41,872 nucleotides of DNA from Vallitalea maricola (lineage in GTDB: Bacteria; Bacillota; Clostridia; Lachnospirales; Vallitaleaceae): NCBI RefSeq assembly GCF_036985595.1, contig NZ_BTPU01000053.1, forward strand, positions 1 through 41,872, given 5' to 3'. The notes beneath the pieces are model-generated. The model was not told the origin of the DNA and searched no databases. It saw only the letters and a list, made by a program, of their open reading frames with translations. Below, piece after piece: positions 25,728-33,995 of the stretch. The position numbers were made by a program, and so were the translations under genes. Position 1 is the first letter of the stretch; each line of letters starts with the position of its first letter.

Positions 25728-26585
25728 TTATATCCTGACTGTTTTGTTAAGCCAAATTTCTAGCCTTTTAGCATGGTTTTCACGTCCTAATTGTTCATAT
25801 GCTGTTTTATATAGTTGCATTAATTCAATAGAATTACCATTTTTTTGTCTTGCATTTTTTAATACAATTAATGCTGAAGCCGCGTGATTTGAAAGCAAAT
25901 ACTTCTTAGCGATATCTAAGTAGCTTTCTGACACCAATAACTCTGCTAAACTTAAATCTTCATTTTTAAAAAAACGTTTTTGTGCAAGCACTCCAATGCC
26001 ATCCATAGTCTGAACATATTTATAGTTTTCAGGTATAATGGGTTTTATAGTTGAGTTTATCCTTCCTCCAGATTCTATTTTTAAATTATTATCCACATCT
26101 ATACCAATTACTTCTACTAAGTTGTCCCACTGCTTTTTTTCTTTTTTAGAAAGCCTATTAGGATTCGTGATTTTCCTATCTTTTAATTGTGCTTTCAATA
26201 TATTAGTTAGTGCCTGAGCTGTATTATTGCCTAACCATTGTGCACCATTTTCTCCAGGTGCAAATGAAACACACATATAATCATCATTATTAAGCTCTGG
26301 AGCCAAATTCACCCATGAGTAATTCAAACCATCATAACCGTTATAGGAAAAAGGGATTAATTCAAATGGTATATCATCATAGAAAAGTTCTGGTGTATAG
26401 TCTACCTCATAGCCATCATCTCCAAAATATGCATGTAAAACAGCTGGTGACAGATTATATAGCATATATGCCACTTCATACGCTCTTTCATAGCTATCTA
26501 AGAAACTCTCTGTATTTGTATCTATATACTGTAAGATTTTTCCCATTGTATCTGGTATCTTAATATTGTCAATCAAATGTATCAC
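25728..26585 (-). CDS. SUKH (SMI1/KNR4)-like immunity-type protein
   Basis: 285 residues from a GTG with AGGAGG eight bases upstream. The middle part FELIPFSYNGYDGLNYSWVNLAPELNN followed by YMCVSFAPGENGAQWLGNNTAQALTNIL (about 75-140) resembles the beta-rich half of SMI1/KNR4 domains, in which such G-x-D-G and F-A-P motifs occur. The C-terminal 90 residues are helical with a TPR-like end. SUKH proteins are the most frequent immunity proteins of bacterial polymorphic toxins. The assignment is by pattern only and moderate; an unrelated family is possible. Confidence 0.6.
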   Translation of the reverse strand: MIHLIDNIKIPDTMGKILQYIDTNTESFLDSYERAYEVAYMLYNLSPAVLHAYFGDDGYEVDYTPELFYDDIPFELIPFSYNGYDGLNYSWVNLAPELNNDDYMCVSFAPGENGAQWLGNNTAQALTNILKAQLKDRKITNPNRLSKKEKKQWDNLVEVIGIDVDNNLKIESGGRINSTIKPIIPENYKYVQTMDGIGVLAQKRFFKNEDLSLAELLVSESYLDIAKKYLLSNHAASALIVLKNARQKNGNSIELMQLYKTAYEQLGRENHAKRLEIWLNKTVRI

Positions 26586-26672
26586 TTTTTTCGCCTCCTT
26601 TTACTGCATATATTTCTAACTTTCATTTATAATATTATGGTAATAATACTTATCTAGTACTGTTTTATCAAA

Positions 26673-27287
26673 CTACATAACTTGTCCTCCCCACACTAAT
26701 TCAATTTCCCATTCTTTAAAGGGTTCTATAGGTTTATAATCTGATATAATGTATCTTTTCAACATATCAAAAGCACGATTTGTTGCATGCTCCTTATTTC
26801 CTACCTCTCCAGTTATAGGATTAATATCCATTGTATTAACTAATACTGCATATACTTGCTCAAAAGGAGTTCCTGTTTGAAGCATAGTATTTAATATCTC
26901 TTGAGGTTTTAAGGGTATTGCTTCATCACTGCATGTTATAAGCTGGTTAGTAAAATCTACCACTGCCCTTTGCCAAGGTAAATGATTTTTATATGAAAAA
27001 TACTCTTGATTAAAGCTTAGTTCTGTTTTAAAGTCTTCATCGCATATAGTTGCTAACCATTGTTCATCATAATACTTGAAAAAACGTTTATCTTCATAAC
27101 CCCAATTATTTTGTGTGAAATAAATTGCAAAAAGCTTAACTAAATACTCAGGATTATTTATAAGGTATTTTCTATAATCTATATCACTATAACGAAGAAT
27201 TAATGTTCCATTAGCAATTAGAAATGCATAATGCCTAACAGGTGAACGGTCATCTTCATCAAGTTGATTAATCCCTTTTAACTCCAT
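26673..27287 (-). CDS. Unrecognised protein with a decayed copy nearby
   Basis: 204 residues, acidic, soluble, with AAGGAGG before the ATG. Its C-terminal half contains ILNTMLQTGTPFEQVYAVLV and ends PFKEWEIELVWGGQVM. Both ends of this half recur in the degenerate remnant at 30139-30218, so the family existed in two copies here. No known domain is recognised. Tandem paralogy with loss of one copy is typical for immunity-gene arrays. Confidence 0.7.
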   Translation of the reverse strand: MELKGINQLDEDDRSPVRHYAFLIANGTLILRYSDIDYRKYLINNPEYLVKLFAIYFTQNNWGYEDKRFFKYYDEQWLATICDEDFKTELSFNQEYFSYKNHLPWQRAVVDFTNQLITCSDEAIPLKPQEILNTMLQTGTPFEQVYAVLVNTMDINPITGEVGNKEHATNRAFDMLKRYIISDYKPIEPFKEWEIELVWGGQVM

Positions 27288-27381
27288 AATTATTCCTCCT
27301 TATACATCTCTCCAAAAGTGAAAAAACAAGACACAACCTAAGTCCGTATGTATTCTTTTCTTCGTAGATTAATAATTATCC

Positions 27382-28258
27382 CTAATAATAGACTTTACAG
27401 TTTAACAGGTCTTCTAGTTCTTTTTTTCTTGCTTCTGGTATTGGCGTCATACTTAGTACAAGTCGTTCTAAACTTGTACTTTTTTTTACTTCATCCGATA
27501 AATATTCAACTTCTGATTCTCCTAAGTCTACATATCGAAGGCGCTTTAGTTCCCAAAGCTCATCTGGAATATCAGTTACACCGCTCATGTAACAAGAAAG
27601 ATACTCTAAATTTTCAAGCTTATTTATCGCCTTTGGCAATGCTTTTATTTCTTCATTAAAGGCTAGCTCTACTTTTTTTAATTGTTTCATTTCCAATATA
27701 ACCGCTGGAAAACTCGTCATTTTTTTGTTACCACCAATATTGATTTCTTCTATATTTGTGAGGTTTAATAATTCTTGACAGCAAGGTCATATTTTCTTTC
27801 GTCTGATAATGTAGTACCAGTAAGATCAAGACTTTTTAATTTTGGTAGGTAAAATATCGCATCTGGAATCTCTTCAATACTGGAATTGGCAAAATTAAGA
27901 TACATTAAGCTCTTTATTTCCCAAAATGAATCTGGTAATTTTTTGATTGCACAATTGGAGATATCAAGTTCCCTTAAATTTTTTAGTTGTGCAATTGTCT
28001 CACTCACAGATTCAACTTTTCGATTGCCACTCAAATTTAGTCCTATAAGGCTTAAAATCTTATAAATCACATTTGGAATTTCAGTAAACTCGTTGTATCT
28101 AAAATTTAAATATGTAAGTTTATACATTCTGATATTTCTTCTGGCAGTAAACTCAGCTGATTATCAGCTAATACTAATTCTTGTAACGCCTCTAATTTCA
28201 GTATGTTTGCGGGCAATTCTTTAAGTTTAGGATCAGGAATACTTTTAATCTTTACCAC
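27382..28258 (-). pseudogene. Leucine-rich-repeat protein broken by two frameshifts
   Basis: Three frames join into one LRR protein. The first (28258 to about 28120) reads KELPANILKLEALQELVLADN...LLPEEISECIN and is cut by a stop. The second (28127-27765) continues KLTYLNFRYNEFTEIPNVIY and LRELDISNCAIKKLPDSFWE. The third (from about 27780 to 27382) reads LLNLTNIEEINIGGNKKMTSFP and ends NCKVYY. Shifts are needed near 28120 and 27770. Repeats have the 23-residue LxxLxLxxNxLxxLP form of bacterial LRRs. The likely start is a GTG at 28258 overlapping the end of the preceding gene. The individual pieces are unlikely to be stable proteins. Confidence 0.75.
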
Positions 28259-28701
28259 CGTCGATTAAATTCGTCTCTATTACATTTCCACTCCCTTACT
28301 TGTTTTGGTGTTATGTCCAATACCGCTGCTGAAACAATTTCCCACTCTTCCTCTGTCTCATAACAATCTTGAGCAAAATTATAAACCATTTCAATGTTTA
28401 AAGGATCATTTTCTATTGTCATTCCATATATAAAGCTTCTTATGACAAATCGTTGTTTCAATTCTAATAAATTTGCCAATGAAAAAGAAATATCTTTTCC
28501 ATTATATATGGCTGGTTTTGTGCCAATCTCTAATTTATTCCATATCTTTCGATATTTATTTTTTACTATTTCTTCTGAATCACGTATTAATATTTCTTTC
28601 CCACCAGAAAAAATCCGAACACCTTTTTCTTCAATAGTAAGGCTATAATATTGCATAACTTCTTCTTTTGTGGGCGTTGATAATACTCGAATACTCATCA
28701 T
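28252..28701 (-). CDS. Unrecognised protein upstream of the LRR pseudogene
   Basis: 149 residues with GGAGG eight bases before ATGATG. Strand-rich N-terminal half (YYSLTIEEKGVRIFSGGKEILI), helical second half ending TPKQVREWKCNRDEFNRRW. The stop overlaps the GTG that begins the LRR frame, so the two may once have been one polypeptide or a coupled pair. No family is recognised. Confidence 0.65.
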   Translation of the reverse strand: MMSIRVLSTPTKEEVMQYYSLTIEEKGVRIFSGGKEILIRDSEEIVKNKYRKIWNKLEIGTKPAIYNGKDISFSLANLLELKQRFVIRSFIYGMTIENDPLNIEMVYNFAQDCYETEEEWEIVSAAVLDITPKQVREWKCNRDEFNRRW

Positions 28702-28870
28702 TTTCCTCCATGATCATTATATGAAAAATCTATCCGACAATCGCTGTATTCTTTCTTCAGTTTCTCTATATCAATCTCCTCGCATAGATGCCATGAGGGA
28801 TTCTTTTTATGTCAAGATTTGATAATCACTTGCAGCATCGGTTGTTTATAAAATCAAATAATTCTTCCAT
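28698..28870 (-). pseudogene. Remnant of a small gene
   Basis: An ATG at 28870 opens MEELFDFINNR and stops after 14 codons. In another frame, closer to the next gene, NPSWHLCEEIDIEKLKKEYSD followed by a FSYNDHGGK end runs to a TGA that overlaps the start codon of the following gene (TGATG). Two sensible protein pieces separated by stops and a frame change point to a decayed small gene of about 50 codons. Confidence 0.4.
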
Positions 28871-28899
28871 TTTTTATTTCTTCTCTTATAATTTAATTT

Positions 28900-29739
28900 T
28901 TACATCCAATGGGCTGTACTTTCATATACGCCTTCAAGTACTGTATTCGTTTCTTCAAACCACTTTGGATGAAGAATAACATCATAAGTAACAATTTCAT
29001 AAGGTTTATTATCACTCAATTCGGTTATTTGATTTTCTAAATAGGACCACCAACAGTCTTTAGTTTTATTCCAAAAGCTCTTGCTCGTTTTTATCTTTAT
29101 TCCCTTATGACGTTCAAATCCCCATATCAAACGTTGCTCGTCAACTTTTCCCTCCTCTATTTTAAATTCATTAACACTGCCTCCTCTTTTTTCAAACCAG
29201 TTTACTATTGGATTTTTCTCTAAATTATTATAAACATCTGACAAAACTCTGGTCAAAAATCTTCTCTCGTCATTTTTCGTACATGTAGCATTCATTCTAT
29301 ACTTTGGAAAACCCGCATCAGGATGTATTGAAGCAATTTCTATTCTTAGTTTCATTACCTCTAGTATGTCTTCATTTTTATTCAGTATTTCTGCAAACAG
29401 ATTATTCCACATTAAACCACGATATATACATACGCTGATATCAGCTTCAGGTTTATAAGCTTCTCTAATCTCTCTAATGTCTTCTACTATGTACTTACTT
29501 GTTTTTTCATAAAGTTGCTCATAAGTTGTAACGTTATTGTTTTTAACATATTCTTTCATTAATTTAACAAATCGTTGTCCTTTTATTTTAGATGGTTCTT
29601 TTTCTAAATTTTCACCAAACATTCTTAAGTCACTGCGAAAATTATCTTCTCTTGAATCAAAACAATAATGTATAATATCTTCTGCTAAAATGTTGTTTTT
29701 TTCTGCATCTAAAACAGAAAAATGATATAAAATGCTCAT
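28900..29739 (-). CDS. Unrecognised 279-residue protein
   Basis: Starts at the ATG at 29739, with AAGGAGG five bases upstream; the open frame is longer by 12 codons but those precede the ribosome binding site. Soluble, helical and charged in the first 130 residues, with RGLMWNNLFAEILNKNEDIL near 108-127. The second part is strand-rich with many Trp (SFWNKTKDCWWSYLENQI) and ends VILHPKWFEETNTVLEGVYESTAHWM. No catalytic motif is recognised. It lies between decayed genes and is intact. Confidence 0.7.
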   Translation of the reverse strand: MSILYHFSVLDAEKNNILAEDIIHYCFDSREDNFRSDLRMFGENLEKEPSKIKGQRFVKLMKEYVKNNNVTTYEQLYEKTSKYIVEDIREIREAYKPEADISVCIYRGLMWNNLFAEILNKNEDILEVMKLRIEIASIHPDAGFPKYRMNATCTKNDERRFLTRVLSDVYNNLEKNPIVNWFEKRGGSVNEFKIEEGKVDEQRLIWGFERHKGIKIKTSKSFWNKTKDCWWSYLENQITELSDNKPYEIVTYDVILHPKWFEETNTVLEGVYESTAHWM

Positions 29740-29968
29740 AATATCCTCCTTTATTTGTAGATGTAACTGTTTCATACACTTTTAGTAAACAGGATAATAA
29801 TTCTCTTCTATAAAATTCTCCGGGTACATATTGATTGACCTGTTTTATAACTTCATAATACTCATTAATAATTTTTTGTAAAGGTTCATTCTCAAAGACT
29901 ATACAACATGCCTTAGCATATTCTTCATATTAATAGACATCAAAGCACGCAATTTTACACTTATTCAT
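29740..29968 (-). pseudogene. Small gene interrupted by an in-frame stop
   Basis: The frame from the ATG at 29968 reads MNKCKIACFDVY, then TAA (29930-29932), and continues without interruption as YEEYAKACCIVFENEPL and INEYYEVIKQVNQYVPGEFYRR, running into the start region of the next gene. Apart from the single stop it looks like a normal protein of at least 75 residues. Its first codons overlap the end of another remnant. Confidence 0.6.
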
Positions 29969-30077
29969 GTGTGATCACTCCATATTTTTTATGATAATAT
30001 CTGCAAAAATACATATGACAATCTTCATATGAAGCAACAATTAATACAGGGGATTTTTCTGGTCTCCCCCTTCTTTT
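29961..30077 (-). pseudogene. Remnant of a short gene, C-terminal piece
   Basis: After a stop at 30078-30080 the frame reads GRPEKSPVLIVASYEDCHMYF followed by YHKKYGVITHE and TAA, which overlaps the ATG of the interrupted gene at 29968. There is no start codon. The piece resembles a small globular protein tail and is part of the decayed stretch 29.7-30.2 kb. Confidence 0.35.
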
Positions 30078-30138
30078 CTATGATATAACTTCTATAAAAA
30101 GACCTTTGTCCTCCTTTTTGTTGTAACATATGTCTTTA

Positions 30139-30218
30139 TTACACTAGTTCAACTTTCCACTCTTGAAAAGGTTACTTTCTCAAAAGGGAGTTCCTTTTTC
30201 AAGCATAGTATTTAACAT
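30139..30218 (-). pseudogene. Internally deleted copy of the 204-residue gene at 26673
   Basis: Starting at ATG 30218 the bases encode MLNTMLEKGTPF, matching ILNTMLQTGTPF of the intact gene; after a frame change the same stretch encodes PFQEWKVELV and a stop, matching PFKEWEIELV. About 135 bases between the two blocks are missing. Nucleotide identity is high (for example AAGCATAGTATTTAA in both copies). It abuts the stop of the gene at 30218-30598. Confidence 0.65.
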
Positions 30219-30598
30219 CAAAAATTCTCATATGTCTTTTTTACGATAAACTCGAACTCATCTCCTTTAACATATATTACATCACCATAATGTACCTTAA
30301 TGTTAAAAAATTTTGAAATAGTAGATGCCATTTCATCAATTTCATGCTGATGAAAAATTCCATTTTCTCTTTCAAATCTCATTGTAACTGGATAATCATA
30401 ATTTCCAGTTTCGGTTTCCCAATTATACGTTCTGGAAAAATTATAGTATAAACCGTCTCTTTCTTCTGCTTCACACCATTCCCATACATTTTCATAGTCA
30501 CTATAGAAAGGTTTTAAGTTTAGAACCGTTTTAATTTCTTCTGTTATTTCTACTAATTCTTTTTCTAAATACAACCATAAATATACTTCTTTCCCCAT
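30218..30598 (-). CDS. Unrecognised small soluble protein, immunity-like
   Basis: 126 residues from the ATG at 30598, which has AGGTGA upstream. Alternating strands and helices: KEVYLWLYLEKELVEITEEI, then an aromatic and acidic centre (YNFSRTYNWETETGNYDYPV) and HQHEIDEMASTISKFFNIKVHYGDVIYV. The layout, a small alpha/beta protein with a Tyr/Trp/Glu-rich face, suits an immunity protein; no family is named. Its stop overlaps a decayed gene. Confidence 0.65.
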   Translation of the reverse strand: MGKEVYLWLYLEKELVEITEEIKTVLNLKPFYSDYENVWEWCEAEERDGLYYNFSRTYNWETETGNYDYPVTMRFERENGIFHQHEIDEMASTISKFFNIKVHYGDVIYVKGDEFEFIVKKTYENF

Positions 30599-30681
30599 TT
30601 TTCTCACCTGCCTACTAAATTTATTTAATCATTTGTGTTATTTCAGTTCAGCACATAGCCGTCCTTCCAAGCCTATTAATA

Positions 30682-31146
30682 TTAGGGATATGAGCTCCAA
30701 ATCAAAGTATCATGCTCAGCAATTGAATTTCTATATTCAAGTAGCTTATCTAAACTCGTATTATAAAATGATAACCCCTCTTCTAATGCCTTAAATCCTA
30801 TAAACTCATCATCCTCTATATCAGATCCAACGTCTGCAAAAGCTAGATAATTCTTAGGTGGTTTACTCTCCTTAGGCCTTCTTGACTCAAGTATATTTAA
30901 AAAACCATCCATTACAAAAAACTGATGTTCAAATGCCCTATTTTCCGAAGGAGTAGAATAACCTTCTATAACATAAAAACATACACTTAATTGATTACTG
31001 ATTTTTCTACAAAAAAAGCTTTGCTTATAACCTTCTCCATGACTGTCTGGTGGATAAGACTTAACAGAGTTTTGTACCCATCTTATTAATTCATTGTAGT
31101 CAGATGTTAAAATAACACCACCTAAGCCACTATTAGTATCGCCCAT
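30682..31146 (-). CDS. Unrecognised 154-residue protein
   Basis: Starts at MGDTNSGLGG (ATG 31146), preceded by GGAGGGAAG; 17 codons of upstream frame lie before the ribosome binding site. It shows a strand-rich centre (QLSVCFYVIEGYSTPSENRAFEHQFFVMDG) and a helical tail with DTLIWSSYP at the end. No membrane segment or known motif. It directly follows the large high-GC gene and may be co-transcribed with it (93-base gap). Confidence 0.65.
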   Translation of the reverse strand: MGDTNSGLGGVILTSDYNELIRWVQNSVKSYPPDSHGEGYKQSFFCRKISNQLSVCFYVIEGYSTPSENRAFEHQFFVMDGFLNILESRRPKESKPPKNYLAFADVGSDIEDDEFIGFKALEEGLSFYNTSLDKLLEYRNSIAEHDTLIWSSYP

Positions 31147-31238
31147 AGTTTCTTCCCTCCAACTCTTATATTTAAGTTTTTCCGTAACCCCAAACAATAA
31201 TTAATAATCTTAAATGTTTAGAATTAGCCTTTTAATAT

Positions 31239-33893
31239 CTATTCGTTTTGTTGATTCTTACAATAATTCCAGTAAAAAATTCTATTGCTGGACCTTAGTA
31301 TTAAGGTTTCTGTATTATGGGCAAAGTTCAGGTATTCCACATGAAAAGCCCAGAAAGACCAGCTCTGTTTTCCAGGAAAACGCAGCACATTAAAGGTTAG
31401 GGCTGTAGTATCTCGGAAAAACATGTCCACATAGTTGTCACCCTGTCTCATGATATGCTGCACCTGCTTGTATTTGGTGTTCTCCATAAGATTGCTTACG
31501 AGGTAGTCCTGAGACTCAAGAACGACTCCTGATGATGCAAAATCAAAAGCCTTCGGGACCTTCCAGTGGTTTATTATATAGCGGTGAGTGATCGGTTCAT
31601 TATGTATATTTTTCGGTTTTTCTACTGTCTCATCATCATCACAGTCCACCAGAAGAGCAGTGACCAGACTGGTGCCGTTGCCCGTAAAGCAGATGGTTGA
31701 AGCAACAACTTTCCCGGCGTCACAAGGTAAGACCAGCTCTATACTTTTTTTCAGCCCGTTATCATAGAGATGGTATCCTCCTGAATCATGAAGCAGCAGA
31801 TTATTGGTGTCTGGCTGTAATGCCATTGAAAAAATATTGTTATGTTCGCGCTGTTCTTCAATCTCTCCAGTGATACAATTGACTTTCCTCAAGATACCTT
31901 TGTTGGCAAGCCAGTAGTAGCTGTGATTATTGGTAATGGTTGTAAGCCCATTGGGGTACAGATAATCCTTGTCACAGTTTATATCATCATCAATATAAAT
32001 GAGTTTTTCATTATGAAAAAGGAGGAATCGTTCCGCTTGTTCATGGTGATATTTCTCCCTACAGAAGATGGCTATGCTCAAATGATCTGAAGATACTGCG
32101 TGGCTGAAAGCCTTTATATCCTCATCACAGCGGTATAATTCCTTTTCTTCATAATTTGTCCTGTTAACAGAGGTAATGACCATTTGGTTTAGCCCATGAA
32201 TGATAATCCATCTGTTTTCCAGCTCAATGATGTAAGGCTCGCTGTACTGCCAGGGAAAGCTTCGTGTGAAATGGTCGACCCACCTGAAGGTGCAGAGCTT
32301 CATACGTGGATTATCATTCTCCCAGTGGGACCGGGGCAATCTGTCATCGGCAGCAGCCTTTTCTACTGCAGGACCAATTGCTTCAATCACTTCTGCGAGA
32401 ATTTGCAGAACAGTGATGCTGTCAAGATGGGCTGAAAGATAGTCAAAGGCCACACCCCTAAGCCCATCATTAATAATTCTCCGTGCCTCGTTAAGAACTT
32501 CTCCATGACGATTCTCGGTAAGAGATTCTCCCGGTGTGTGGTAATTGAGTGTCTTTAGTCCGTCACAATCAGGAAATATGATAGTTCCTGCTTCGGAGCC
32601 AAACTTCCACACGACACTGTCTATCTTGGTCTTCAAAGTGGTGACACGTTTTTCTGGAAATTCAACTATAACCATTTCGCCAGACTTGAGAGAATAACTT
32701 GCTGTAATCCCTCCTTTTCGAACAACAAGGGCATTGTTTTTTGAATCTAGGATTTCTTCATAAAACAGGTGGTCCCATGGCTGCCACTGGCCATTCACTT
32801 TCTGGTAAAAGGTGATTCCTCCGTACAAGGCGGTCTGGTTATTGTTGTCGTAAAGATACTGTTCAAAGGGTTCAAAGAAACCAATAAGGGGTAAATCTGG
32901 ATGACAGCGTGTCATGACTACATTGTAACTGCCAGGTCCTCCAAACCAGAGCCCCTTCTGACGGCATTTTTCACTGAATTCTGTCAAGTGTTCAAGGGTT
33001 TCAGGGTTCAGCAGACCTCCAGTATCAGCTATGACAATCACCGATCTATCCTTCTCATCCTTTGTTATCTCTTCATCTAACAGACTGATTGACATTATGT
33101 CCATTGACCATATAATTGAATCGTATTCCCTTAGATGTACTTCACCACCAGGGAGGTCAACCACAGTAAGTATGCCTTCTTTCTGATGAAAGAAGATAAA
33201 AAATGCTTCATGGGAACAAAAGCCAAAAATATATTCTGGTTCATATTGAGTAAAGATATCATGCTCAATCCGTTCTTCAAAATTATGGGTAAAAATATTA
33301 CAGTCCTCGTCAAAGAGTAGAACTTCTGATTCTGAAATAACAGCAACATACCTTCCTCCATGGCTGATTTCAATACGATTAAATGAGCTATCCTTCTCAA
33401 GAATTGTCGTTGTGAAATCACTGGCGAAGTCATGCTTGAGCACTAGATTTGTACCAGACTCAAGTTCCACAACAAGGGCACAGGCATTGCCGCTGTAGGT
33501 GATGTCAAAGGCAGTGATGATACCGACTTGGTAGTCCTTACCATAATAGGCTTCAATGTGTACTGTCTGATCATCCTCTGATAGATTCTCAAAGGCAGGA
33601 TCTATAAAGGGATTTTTGTTCCCATTAATGTAATCGTTGAATGATATAAGGCTACGCACCCTTCCTAGGACTTCCATGGGTGTACCTACCCATTTCCAGG
33701 GCAACATCCTGCAATCCATAGACAGCTTCTCATCCAGTACAGGGATAAGAAAATCAATGATCTCCTCAATGAATGTGCTATTTGCTTTTTCACTGATTTC
33801 GTTAATCACTTTGCACAGGTCTCTCCATTTTTGCCATATGTCATATCTAGTACTCCCGTCTAGTATATCAAGAAGCTTTTTTTGATACTCCAT
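31239..33893 (-). CDS. Large probable beta-propeller protein of foreign base composition
   Basis: 884 residues from the ATG at 33893, with AAAGGAG upstream; an in-frame GTG seven codons earlier precedes the ribosome binding site. After a helical N-terminal part (1-110) the sequence is a long series of four-strand-like units with repeated aromatic/Asp patterns (YVAVISESEVLLFDEDC, GKVVASTICFTGNGTSLVTA, ILRKVNCITGEIEEQ), typical of WD40-like or other beta-propellers. No signal peptide is present. Its GC is near 45 percent (over 50 in places), against about 27-30 percent in the genes on both sides, so it was probably acquired separately. Function unknown; the ternary MoxR/vWA/propeller systems were considered, but no partner gene is near. 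Confidence 0.8.
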   Translation of the reverse strand: MEYQKKLLDILDGSTRYDIWQKWRDLCKVINEISEKANSTFIEEIIDFLIPVLDEKLSMDCRMLPWKWVGTPMEVLGRVRSLISFNDYINGNKNPFIDPAFENLSEDDQTVHIEAYYGKDYQVGIITAFDITYSGNACALVVELESGTNLVLKHDFASDFTTTILEKDSSFNRIEISHGGRYVAVISESEVLLFDEDCNIFTHNFEERIEHDIFTQYEPEYIFGFCSHEAFFIFFHQKEGILTVVDLPGGEVHLREYDSIIWSMDIMSISLLDEEITKDEKDRSVIVIADTGGLLNPETLEHLTEFSEKCRQKGLWFGGPGSYNVVMTRCHPDLPLIGFFEPFEQYLYDNNNQTALYGGITFYQKVNGQWQPWDHLFYEEILDSKNNALVVRKGGITASYSLKSGEMVIVEFPEKRVTTLKTKIDSVVWKFGSEAGTIIFPDCDGLKTLNYHTPGESLTENRHGEVLNEARRIINDGLRGVAFDYLSAHLDSITVLQILAEVIEAIGPAVEKAAADDRLPRSHWENDNPRMKLCTFRWVDHFTRSFPWQYSEPYIIELENRWIIIHGLNQMVITSVNRTNYEEKELYRCDEDIKAFSHAVSSDHLSIAIFCREKYHHEQAERFLLFHNEKLIYIDDDINCDKDYLYPNGLTTITNNHSYYWLANKGILRKVNCITGEIEEQREHNNIFSMALQPDTNNLLLHDSGGYHLYDNGLKKSIELVLPCDAGKVVASTICFTGNGTSLVTALLVDCDDDETVEKPKNIHNEPITHRYIINHWKVPKAFDFASSGVVLESQDYLVSNLMENTKYKQVQHIMRQGDNYVDMFFRDTTALTFNVLRFPGKQSWSFWAFHVEYLNFAHNTETLILRSSNRIFYWNYCKNQQNE

Positions 33894-33995
33894 AATGCCT
33901 TCTCCTTTCCTCACTGTTTACTGGTGCTCATCTCAAAATCAATACGTAAATTTATTTAAGAATATCTATAGGAATTCAACATAAGCTTATATGGT

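Noticed and set aside
31842..33885. Several open frames opposite or overlapping the propeller gene
   Set aside because: They arise from its higher GC and long intact frame; the minus-strand 884-residue frame has the good start and protein-like pattern.
31239..33893. MoxR-vWA-propeller ternary conflict system
   Set aside because: No AAA+ MoxR or vWA gene is adjacent; only the propeller-like protein is seen.
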